From assembly GCA_021234155.1 (NCBI GenBank), contig JAJEKV010000053.1, positions 6,277,424 through 6,341,423 on the forward strand: 64,000 nucleotides of DNA, in the 5' to 3' direction. The stretch's first letter is position 1. Each line of letters starts with the position of its first letter. The notes below the pieces were generated by a model that did no database searches, was not told the origin of the DNA, and saw nothing but the letters and a program-made list of their open reading frames with translations. The position numbers and the translations under genes were made by a program. Positions 23,140 through 31,591 of the stretch are shown here, piece by piece. Source of the DNA: Isoetes taiwanensis. Its lineage: Eukaryota > Streptophyta > Lycopodiopsida > Isoetales > Isoetaceae.

Positions 23140-23835
23140 TCAATATCAATGGAGATAACATTTCTTCCTTTCTTAAGAGCACAAACCGCAGCTTGTCCCC
23201 GATCCAAAATGCATCCAAAGACCAACCACCGGTCTTGAAAACCAACTAATAAGCTTTAGAAATTAACTTCGGGCTTTTGATAATGTGACACTATTTGTCC
23301 CTCCTCTCGAGGATCTTTCAACTTTGAAGCATGTACCGGATAACAAAACACGTTGTTTGGTGGTTGAGTTTCATCCGCTGTGTTGTAATGCCGCATACCC
23401 CTTTACCATCAACACTATAATATCCAATATGGAGATGCTCAAACTTACTAACTAGACGAAGCTCCACCACCATTGCCTTTAACATTTGTTTTTATCCCGC
23501 AAGAACTTGAAATCGTAAACGTGAACCGTGATATTTCAAAATGAAGAAAAGTTTAAACTTACCACACACAACCCTCAAAACCAAAGATTGCATATTGTAG
23601 ACAATGGCTTTATCACGTATATTGTTTGAACATCCGAATGAAATAAAATTATTTCTCCAATAGGAGGAGGTGGTGACCTCTTTAAATCCTTCCGTAAATG
23701 ACTCCACCTCCTTCCAAGTAAAAGCCTTGTCATCAAAGCGATCGGCCCTTTTATCTTGAAGCCATAAGGTATATCAGCTATGCACAATGTGAAGTTACGT
23801 GGTTGAATAACTTGTTTCAAGAACCCAGCCTCCAA
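23140..23835 (-). other. Amino-methyltransferase catalytic region (motifs IV and I)
   Basis: The frame starting at 23,835 gives NFTLCIADIPYGF, matching the (D/N)PPY-type catalytic loop with the variant DIPY. About 180 codons later, switching between frames, come a FxGSGQAAVCALKKG-type glycine loop and a GRNVISIDIDP stretch, where the acidic residue after ISI would bind AdoMet ribose. The intervening SDVQTIYVI and FFILKYHGSRL segments fit beta strands of the core. The C-terminal glycine loop is characteristic of PF01555-type enzymes. Confidence 0.65.
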
Positions 23836-24660
23836 CTACGACTTTATATAATGCATCTTGATTGAAAAGATAGAAACTCTCAAGATCATTAGTCAAAAAC
23901 CTAGAGCGGCTTGACCTTCCTCGCTTGTGCTTTAAGCTTTTGCCTTTCTTCTTTACACCTTCTTACAAGGTTTAAAAATCCAAAGCAGTAATCCACTAGA
24001 CTTTTCTACGTAAAGAAGTTATTCTTTAATACTTAAATTGATATATTATGAAGTTCAAAAAAAAACATTGTAGTATAGAACTTATCTATGAAATTTGAAG
24101 TACTAACCCATTTGTCGGGTTAGGGGCATATTCTTTTATCAAAGCATCCGTGGTTGTCGGGCCGATAATTTGCTCTCATAGCCTTCCCAAGCATCCAGAT
24201 TAAGTGCTTTCAAAGAGCTCTAACCGGCAAGTTACAATATCTTTTTGTCTGTATGTAACAATAAAATATTTTAGAACATCTCTACCGATTAATCACAAAA
24301 ACAAACACCTTATCGCTTTGTTTCATTTGCCATTTCTTCTAAAGTAAACTCCTTAGCCACACGACTCTCTCAGAGAAGATGGACTAGTAGCTCTTTGTCC
24401 TTAATTCCTTGAAGAGAAATCCAAGGAACAATAGTCATCTCCTTCACCTTAGCAGGTTTAGATAATTTCTTGCTTGCCTTAGGCGCTTTTTCCACTACAG
24501 ATTTTGTCTTTAGCTGGTTGTCTTGAAACATGGAAAAAAAATTTTCTTGAAGTTCCCATATCTGAAAAAGCAAACTATTAGTGCCAGAAGTTGCCATTTG
24601 TTTAACTACAATAAGAAAACACTGGATGGCAACATCCACAAAACTATGCACTTATTTCTA

Positions 24661-24992
24661 AGATTTTATGACAAGTAACGTAACTAAGTGCACGCAGTAT
24701 GAATTCATACACTAGTTTTTTAACACAAGCAATAAACATGCCAACTTCAGTTTTGAATGCATACCTTTTGTAAGATTTTTTGACAAGTAAGTACTGTAAA
24801 TGAGTGCACGCAGTATGAATTCATACACTAGCTTTTTAACACAAGCAATAAACATGCCAACTTGAGTTTAAATGCGCACCTTTTGTAAGATTTTTGACAA
24901 CTAGTACTATAAATGAGTGCACGCAGTATGAATTCATACTAGCTTTTAAACACAAACACTAAACATGCCATCTTGAGTTTAGATGCAGACCT
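24661..24992 (+). repeat. Three tandem copies of a ~115-bp unit
   Basis: Copies start at AGATTTT (24,661), 24,773 and 24,888. Each holds AGTGCACGCAGTATGAATTC, then TTAACACAAGCAATAAACATG and CTTTTGTAAG. Each contains the perfect palindrome GTATGAATTCATAC (24,697-24,710; 24,813-24,826; 24,926-24,939). They lie within the minus-strand gene between its ParB-like and middle regions, so they are probably intronic. Confidence 0.88.
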
Positions 24993-25194
24993 TTCCACTT
25001 CTGAAGGCTAGTTGAAAATAGTTGTCAAACTTTTAAAGCACCCGGTGGGTGATGATCACTATCATACCGAGGCAACATTCGCTACACAAGTTTCCCCGAG
25101 CTCAAGGAGTGTACCATTCTTTCTAAAGTCTTCACCGTGAGGTCTGCTCAAAGTTTATAAATTCTCGATGCATAAAGCGATCCGATCAATGAAA

Positions 25195-25575
25195 CTCATT
25201 TGAGGCGTGACTCATTATCAACATTATGAGAAATGGCTAGAACTTTTGCTTCTTCATCCGTTAGACCAACATAAACCTTAGCTTCTACCACTTTCCAAGC
25301 GGTGATTTTTGTCGCCTTCTTTCATTAGTTCCTTTCTTGCTTTGTAACCGCGGTGTTCCACCCAAGACATAATACCGATAGTACTCAAAGTCAGCCTTAT
25401 TGTACTCTTTTTAGAGATGTACATTGATTTGGGTCAACCATAACAATCATAGGAGTGACTATCGCTTCTTGGTTAGCCCTCATTCTATCTTTTAGAATGT
25501 CAACGCAGAGGCATATAACTTCCTAACTTGCAGAGGCCTTTGCCCGTAAGCCGCCTTTGGGAGGTCTTTGATTGT
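25195..25575 (-). other. ParB/sulfiredoxin-like region
   Basis: Minus-strand codons give TPMIVMVDPNQC (entry strand of the fold), then LGGTPRLQ-type residues where ParB proteins have the GxHR box, then VYVGLTDEEAKVLAISHNVDNESRLK. The ...LTDEEA..LA..HN... stretch resembles the Arg/His helix region of ParB-like proteins. Frame shifts occur at about 25,310 and 25,410. The fold is inferred from motif order only. Confidence 0.5.
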
Positions 25576-26002
25576 AGCTGTAGAGAGCCTCATCAGATCA
25601 ACAACACGCTTGGTTGCATTGACATAATTCAACAAACTTTGTGCTCCTATCAACTTCCTTACTTTTAATCACACATCCAGAGCTCTTTTTTCTCCTTGGG
25701 CACTTCGATCCCTCAATGCGCTTGTACCTTCCTCTTCCTTTGCACAACAATTTCTTTGACATGTTTTTTTTGTTTTTAAGCAAGTCCTTATCCAAAGGTT
25801 TCTATCTAATTCTCCACCATCATCTCCGCCCTCTTCCTCTTGACCGCTTGCTTCTTCGCCTTCTTCCCCACTCAATTGTTCTTTCTCCACTTTTCACTCC
25901 TCTCGATTCATCATCTGGGTAGACTTTACCTACCTTAAGTATCACCGCTGAATTACAAGCTTTAACATTTTGGAGGACATCAATAATATCCTCGTTGCAC
26001 AA

Positions 26003-27230
26003 AGTTATCGGGCTTGAACATTAAAGTAAACAAACTAAATTGACAAGATTTTACAAAAGTTTTAACACCGCACGGATGTACTCCTTCAAATCAGCAGAAA
26101 ACACAATGACATCTTCATGAAAACACTATTTAAAACAATTACGCCTCTTTACCGCTTAATTATCCAAATACCACTTGGTTTGCGTAATCATTCCTCTTAA
26201 TCGAAAAATTCTTCCGTGGACATAAAAGTCATCCTTCTTTAAAGTTTCTCTCGCCAGAGATGGTCGTTGTCCAAAGAAATAAGTCGTATGGATGCTTGTC
26301 TTGAAATCCTCTAGAAAGAAACCATCGGTGATTTAACATTTTGTATCCTTTCAAATTTTCTCCGTATGATTTTAAACTTCATTTTAGGCGCTTTTATCGC
26401 ACAACAAAGCTTTTGTTATGCAAACTAATTTTGCGTAAGATATTTGATTCAACAAAACCAGCCAAGTGTTAAAATCAATCATCAAGTCCTTTTGCCGAAA
26501 AAAATGTGGAAAAGCTACTAAAAGTGCAAAGAAAACCGGGCCGATTTCATCACTTTTTCATAATTTCCTTGTTGTTCAGACGCCAAAATATCTACTCTTA
26601 TTAAGTACAAAGATGTGCCAAATTAACAGTGAATTGGCTTATTCTACTACCGATTTTGCTATTTCTACAACAGATTTTTATGATTCTACAGCCGATTTTT
26701 CAACTTCTCATCTGATTTTTCAATTGTTCAGTCCGTTGTCGATTTCCTGGAAAATATTGCTGATGTTTGTAATCTAGTCTACAGCTGCAAAAGAACGGCC
26801 AATTTTGATTGTTTTAATTACGCTTTTGGAGATTTTGCTGTTCTACATGAAGTCTGGCACAGAACAATTTTTAAGTTGCAAAATCGATTTCTTTGTCGCT
26901 TCGGATTTCTTTTTCAAAAAAATCGATTTCTCGCTGCACGTTTCGTTTCTAACGCCGATTCGCTGCTTTTAACCTGGCGCTTGAAATCGAATCCTCGCTT
27001 TAACCGGGCCGATTTGGCCTGCTGCCGATTCGGCCGATTCTCACGAGGACGCTTGATTCTCGGCCGTTGTTGGTTTCCTTTAACGCCTGGCCTTAAACCA
27101 AGAGTTTAATTGCAAGGAAAAGGGACGGTTGTTGTTGCACAACGTCCAACATGTTAGGAAATTTAAAAAGATAGAATGTTTTTAGCAATTGAGATGTTAT
27201 TTTAAGGATGGCACTTTGAGAAAGAAAAGG
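26003..27230. other. Central part of the transposon: no clear gene
   Basis: A 103-codon plus-strand frame at 26,466-26,777 contains repeated YSTTDFAISTTDFYDSTADF-like wording, which comes from a DNA-level repeat of (C/A)CCGATTTT(T/G) (26,650-27,010) and is probably not a protein. The divergent promoters of the two genes should lie between about 26.0 and 28.9 kb. Confidence 0.4.
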
Positions 27231-27234
27231 AACC

Positions 27235-27952
27235 GTATGAATTCATACCATACAACATTTTGCCTTCTAATCTAAGACAGAGAAACTTCTAGAAATGCAC
27301 TTTTTGGGATTAATTAATCCCGCTTTTACTCTCTCTCTTGGAAAGAGACTCAGATGAATTTATACCGGGCCATCTACGCCTTAAGGGTGTCAATGCCTTA
27401 AAGTTGTGAGCAGAATATTCAATAACACATGATGGTATAAATTAATACCACCACTAAGATAAATTCATACCACAAACTTATTCTTGAAAACCTCAAAGGT
27501 ACAAGTATAAATTTAAAAAGGAATATTCTGAAGAAAAAATGAAAAACGCAAAGAACATTAAGAGTAAATAGGTCGGCGCGACGTGGCTCACTCCGGTCAT
27601 GTCCCAGATATCGGCTTTTTATAGGTCCACTTCTATGGTGAAGAAGACTATTCAATGAGATGCCGTTTTGGTGAAATTTTATGATGTAAGAAATGAGAGA
27701 GAGTTAAAGTATTTTGGTATGTTTTTTCATCTCGATTTTAATTGTGCATTGCCATAGAGTTGCGTGATACGGGAAGTTGTTTACAATTGTTGAAATTGCT
27801 ATTTGTATTTGGGATTGGTATGAATTCATACCGCTTTGCTCTACTTAACCCTTCTAGGATCAGGGTTTGAGTGTAGCATTGGTATAAATTTATACCGCCG
27901 CTTGTACTTGTTCGTCGGGCCTAAAACAAAGGATCTGGTAGAAATTCAAACC
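27235..27952. repeat. Cluster of GGTATGAATTCATACC-type palindromes
   Basis: Palindromic or near-palindromic words occur at 27,235-27,248 (GTATGAATTCATAC), 27,353-27,366 (GATGAATTTATACC), 27,434-27,449 (GGTATAAATTAATACC), 27,459-27,472 (GATAAATTCATACC), 27,817-27,832 (GGTATGAATTCATACC), 27,881-27,896 (GGTATAAATTTATACC) and 27,937-27,952 (GGTAGAAATTCAAACC). They are unevenly spaced in otherwise different sequence and share their core with the three copies at 24.7-24.9 kb. They may be binding sites for an element-encoded dimeric protein. Confidence 0.75.
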
Positions 27953-27992
27953 AATGCTTTTTAAGGAGATGGAGACATCACATTCTACTAGA

Positions 27993-28325
27993 TTTCCACC
28001 TCCAATGCGGTGTCACCCCCTCCACAAAATTGCACATTCCACCTCCAATGCAGATAACACTGATACACACAACCGCCAAAATTCCGCCTCCCATGCAAAT
28101 CACTCCTGCATAATAGCTTTTGTTACCCTCAATGGAATTCACTCCACCACGTTGTATTAAAATTCCACCCCCATGCAATTTACTCCGTGACGAGACAATT
28201 TTTGCTTGTAAAGGCACACTTGACAAAACAAAGTATTCCAAGCAATTCTTCTTTGCCACTTCTACCGCTTTGGCACACTACATCGATGCAATGTCTTTTT
28301 TGCCACCACCAATGCAAGTTACTCC
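27993..28325 (+). repeat. Spaced CCACCTCCAATGCA-type motif, five copies
   Basis: Copies are at 27,993 (TTTCCACCTCCAATGCGG), 28,036 (ATTCCACCTCCAATGCAG), 28,081 (ATTCCGCCTCCCATGCAAAT), 28,162 (ATTCCACCCCCATGCAATTT) and 28,301 (TGCCACCACCAATGCAAGTT). Three are followed by (C/T)ACTCC. They sit between the palindrome cluster and the transposase gene. A regulatory or binding-site role is inferred from repetition only. Confidence 0.65.
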
Positions 28326-28985
28326 AGACAATCCAACATGAATCCACCCCCCTCAGATTCCACTCGATTGATACAATTGACATCTTAGAATCCCTTGAGA
28401 AGGAACCCTCAAAATGAAGCAGATGTTGCCACAAATTCCTTTTGTAATCCTAGTCGGGCCGAGCAACGCCATCCTTTAATGGCTTTCCAGTGTGCTTCAG
28501 ACTTTCGAGTCCTTCCAAGGTCGCTTTTTCCGAGGGTGGACGCCTCAACAAGGTAATCAACCTACACAATTTGAAGTACCGTAGCGGGGCCATTTCAGAT
28601 GAAGATGATTTAGAAGAGGATTCGTAACATCGTGGCAAACCGCTTGAATTCAAAGAACCTAGGAGCAACAACTTTAAGAGAAATCAGACAAAAGGTTTAC
28701 TCACTACCTGAGACGCCACGACTCATGGATGAGGCAAACTTAAGGAAGTCGCGACATCCAACATTGTTGTAAGAATAATTGTATTTCAAAGATAAGTTTG
28801 AGAGAGTTGAGGTTACTACGCGGATCACTATAAAGGTAAATGACTTTTAAGGACCAAAGAGGTTATCCGCATACAATATAAGGCCCGACAGAGGAGACAA
28901 GTTTTTTTATTATCAGAAGGAATTGAAGTTTGTCGACAAAGATTCAAAAATCATCCATTGTTTAGGAAGGTGAGACTAACAAGGT
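28326..28985 (+). other. Presumed upstream region or first exons of the transposase gene
   Basis: No motif is recognised. The region includes short Ser-rich minus-strand frames and plus-strand segments with basic coding potential (ETRLTRLKKRLDKNPL near 28,970-29,010) that run into the transposase gene. Confidence 0.35.
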
Positions 28986-30960
28986 TGAAAAAAAGGCTCG
29001 ATAAGAATCCACTAATTAATGATTACCGCCAATCCGAAATGTTGTGACTACTCATGCTCTAGAATGTGTAGCTTGATGGAAAACTTCTTCAAAGAATCTT
29101 GTGAAAAGTTGCCCAATAGTCCAATGTACCATTTGAATGATAATTTCACAAAACGTGAAGTCTACAACAACTACAAAGAAACATGCCTAGAATCCGTGTG
29201 CGCCAAGTTTCTTATTCACATTTCACGCTTTTGTGGAAGAAAGAATTCGCCGTGTAAGGATTCCAAGAAAGCATCAGATGTCGGGCTTGTCCACACATAC
29301 CGAAGTTGAAGGCTAAGAGGCAAAGTGCAAAAACTTTACATGTTAAAAGTAAGATAACAAGAATCCTTTTTATTTTTGTATTCTCCTAGAAGTTTGTCCG
29401 ACAACTATTTTATGTGTAGATGCACTCAAGGAGCAACTTAATAAATAATGTGGAGCGGATACAATTGTTAGAAAGAAGAAAATTGTCCAAGCACGTAAAA
29501 AGTCGCTAGAGAAGCCCCTTCAAGATCTTCAGCTTGTAATAGATGGCATGGATCAAAAGAAAACGACGATACTTCACTTTGTGAATGTGCCTAAGGATCT
29601 TCCAGAGCAAGACTTCATTCACCTACATGTTGTTGGCGCTAATGATTTTTTTCTCGTAAGCTTCGTTGTAAAGCTTTTCTCAATTATCCAAATCTTCAAA
29701 GTTGATCCAAATCTTGTAGTTACAATTTTGCACAAGATTCTTTGTAGCTTGAAAATTTACCGCCAAGTGTTATACCTTCAACCGACAACACTACAAGAGA
29801 AAATAAAATCAAGTGGTCTTTGCTTATTGTGCCATGTTGGTCGAGAAACAAATCTTTAAGAAAGTAAAGATTGGTTTTCTACTAGTTGGGCACACGCATC
29901 CACCAAATTGATCGATGTTCAGCAGATTCTCCAAACGCCTTGCTAGAAAAAGGCGTTTACTTTGCCAACAATGGTTGAAGTTATCAAAGATTCTTATAAT
30001 CCCTCAACCGTAAGTTGAGCTAATCGAGGAGACTTTTGATTTTAGAGAGTTTGTATTTCGCAAAGATGGAGATGGTTGTGCTATTGAGCCGTTAAGGAAC
30101 ATCACATTTCAGCACCATGCAAAGTTCTTCTTACAAAATAGCAAGACCTTATTACAAGGGAAGAAATATGCTACATCACGAGAATGGTTACCAAAGGATG
30201 GTCTACGCTTATTCGCTATATTCCCGATCCTAATACTATGATGTTGGCAAGAGCAAATGCCCCTCAAGAATCTATTTGAGATAACCAAGAGTCACAAGGA
30301 AAAAAGAGCATTTGATCCAAAAAAATCCTTAGATGCATTTGAAAGAAGTATTAAGCTTTGTTATAATCACTTTGATGAAGCAGCTTGTTTGTGGTGGAGT
30401 TCTTTCTTTAGTAAGCAAGGCAACCTTTCCAAAAGATGGCACTAGGGCCAACAACAATTGCATTCCAAGTGGGCCGTGAGAAAAGATCTCATATGCTTGC
30501 AACCGATGATGTAGCAATAGACTAAGTTGAACAAGTTCTCACCAGACGAGGAAGGTCGTGGTAATCGCATACTGTGCCCCTAGAAGAACAAAGACAACAA
30601 GAAGCTAGAGTATCTGGAAATACTTCAGAAATACAAAAGGGAATGCTAGTTGCTGTTTTGGCAGATGATGATGAGGAAGGCCGAATGTTTTGGTTGGCAA
30701 AAGTCCTTGATGTTGTTCGCGAGGAGGGATTACCCACACAATTAAAGGTGCATTGGATGAGAACTACATCAAAAAATGCATTTGATGGACTGTGATGACT
30801 TTGAGATGTTGAACTAATAGAGGCAAAAAGAGCAAGAAGCACAAAGAAGAACGGATATGCTTCATCTCTCAGAAGTAAAAATCCTTGCATATGACTTTAC
30901 CCTGAAAGCCAACAACAGACTGCGCGAGACTACTAAAAAGCTACTAAAATCTGCTTGTGG
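28985..30960 (+). pseudogene. DDE-like transposase (DGMDQ/GHTH family) with C-terminal SH3/Tudor-like segment
   Basis: Plus-strand pieces across three frames give, in order: a segment ending WKKEFAV then RIPRKHQMS (about 29,215-29,280); KPLQDLQLVIDGMDQKKTTILHF with D at about 29,542; HLHVVGA; NLVVTILHKIL; LYLQ followed by DNTTRENK (29,784-29,807); FAYCAMLVEKQIFKKVKIGFLLVGHTH (GHTH at 29,888-29,899) and an ID pair (29,907-29,912). The DGMDQxKT / DNxxRENKN / GHTHxxID pattern is that of an abundant, poorly named eukaryotic transposon protein family (DUF7869-like); these acidic residues would form the metal site. Downstream come EWLPKDGLRLF and HFDEAACLWWSSFF, then KGMLVAVLADDDEE with FWLAKVLDV and LKVHWM (30,640-30,760), like an SH3/Tudor/BAH barrel. 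It ends with ILAYDFTLKANNRLR. Broken by frameshifts. Confidence 0.7.
30574..30795 (+). other. SH3/Tudor-like segment at the transposase C-terminus
   Basis: One clean 73-codon frame: GMLVAVLADDDEE, RMFWLAKVLDVV and LKVHWMRT. Alternating hydrophobic strands with FW(L/I)(A/G)KV and KVHW are typical of small chromatin-reader-like barrels. In the context of the upstream transposase motifs it is best read as that protein's C-terminal domain, perhaps steering insertion to modified chromatin. The ligand is unknown. Confidence 0.5.
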
Positions 30961-31514
30961 TCTAGGTGAGTCGTCAAAAAATGTTGACAATGTTGTCGAT
31001 GAGAAGATGACATTTTACTAGTGGATGCTGATGAGGAGGACCGCTCCAAAGACATCCACCTCCTCGATAGCGAGGCACTAGACACAAACAAAGGATAATA
31101 CCGACCACCTGTCAACTAACCGATGATGAGATAGATCCCGTGACTAGCAAAGAAAGTCAAATTATGTTAGATAACGCTTATTTTCAAGATATAGTTTATT
31201 CTTGATAATTGCAAAGTCGCATACATTTCATAATTAATATGTTTTGTGTAATCTTGTAGTGTCTCTTATAAATTTCTATTTAAAACTACTTTGTGCCACA
31301 CATCTTTACTTATAGATTTGAGATATTTTCATTTTACTACCATTAGAGTTAGGGTGCTTTTTATTTTTTTGTTCCATATTTAGTTTTACAATTTAGGTTA
31401 GGAACAAAAAAATATGCCTTCAAGTTTTTACACAAACCCAAAATAGGGTAAAAAATTTGTAAAATGTCTAAATTATCAATATTACCACAAAAAATAGCAA
31501 GAAATTTCTTGTTT
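30961..31514. other. AT-rich 3' region of the transposon
   Basis: Past about 31,140 the sequence is AT-rich and frame-free, consistent with a 3' UTR and subterminal region. No repeat was seen other than the TIR that follows. Confidence 0.5.
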
Positions 31515-31587
31515 TCGTGGGGAATCTTTGAATATTCCTTTGAAGTGCATTTCATCAAAATTAGTGCATTCAATTTTGAACGCTGTT
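31515..31587 (-). repeat. Right terminal inverted repeat
   Basis: Reverse complement begins AACAGCGTTCAAAATTGAAT and aligns with the left TIR: AACARCGT, AAATT, GCACTAATTTT, AAATGCACTT and AAAGATTCC. It carries a short insertion relative to the left copy (GGAATATTCA region). The plus strand ends ...GAACGCTGTT at 31,587. Confidence 0.82.
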
Positions 31588-31591
31588 CATT
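31588..31591 (+). other. Target-site duplication, right copy (CATT)
   Basis: CATT precedes CCTGACGATTTGG, where the interrupted satellite monomer resumes in phase. It matches 22,033-22,036. Confidence 0.8.

Larger units (their letters stand above)
22845..26002 (-). pseudogene. ParB-like / N6-N4 amino-methyltransferase gene carried by the transposon
   Basis: Read on the minus strand, domains occur in this order. (1) An N-terminal region with acidic (EEGEEASGQEEEGGDDGGE) and basic (RYKRIEGSKCPRRKKSSG) stretches, 25,600-26,002. (2) A ParB/sulfiredoxin-like segment, about 25,575-25,195: RPLQVRKLYASAL, TPMIVMVDPNQC, a GGTxR box at about 25,340-25,365, then VYVGLTDEEAKVLAISHN. (3) A middle region, 24,650-24,100. 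(4) A methyltransferase region with ADIPYGF (motif IV, 23,778-23,758) followed by a DAFxGSGQAA-like and GRNVISIDIDPDNV series (motif I, about 23,215-23,140). It ends WNPDEEEPIDY at a TGA. Motif IV before motif I is the beta-class order of m6A/m4C enzymes. Several frameshifts (some may be introns or assembly errors) prevent a continuous frame. It is divergent from the transposase gene. Predicted role: modifying DNA on exocyclic amino groups. Confidence 0.68.
22037..31587. mobile_element. 9.55-kb TIR DNA transposon inserted in the satellite
   Basis: A 9,551-bp block without satellite sequence splits one monomer exactly; joining its flanks restores the monomer phase. Ends are imperfect terminal inverted repeats starting AACAACGT (left) and AACAGCGT (right, complement), followed by shared blocks AAATT(A/G)AA(C/T)GCACT(T/A)ATTTT and AAAGATTCC. 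It carries a 4-bp duplication, CATT. Contents: a minus-strand ParB-like/methyltransferase gene (left), a plus-strand DDE-like transposase gene (right), and clustered palindromes between. The TIR sequence, TSD length and gene content do not fit CACTA, hAT, MULE, PIF/Harbinger or Tc1. A 4-bp TSD is known for several rarer superfamilies (for example Sola, Chapaev, Ginger), but neither the transposase motifs nor the cargo point to those. Confidence 0.87.

Noticed and set aside
24661-24992. CRISPR-like array (three spaced repeats)
   Set aside because: The copies are contiguous tandem units with no unique spacers, in a eukaryotic transposon.
29786-29800. CACTACAAGAGAAAA as a CACTA terminus
   Set aside because: It lies within the DNTTREN coding motif of the transposase gene and has no flanking subterminal repeats.
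22037-31587. LTR retrotransposon or LINE as the source of the 9.55-kb insertion
   Set aside because: The ends are inverted, not direct; there is no poly(A) tail, no reverse transcriptase motif (YxDD) and no primer-binding site.
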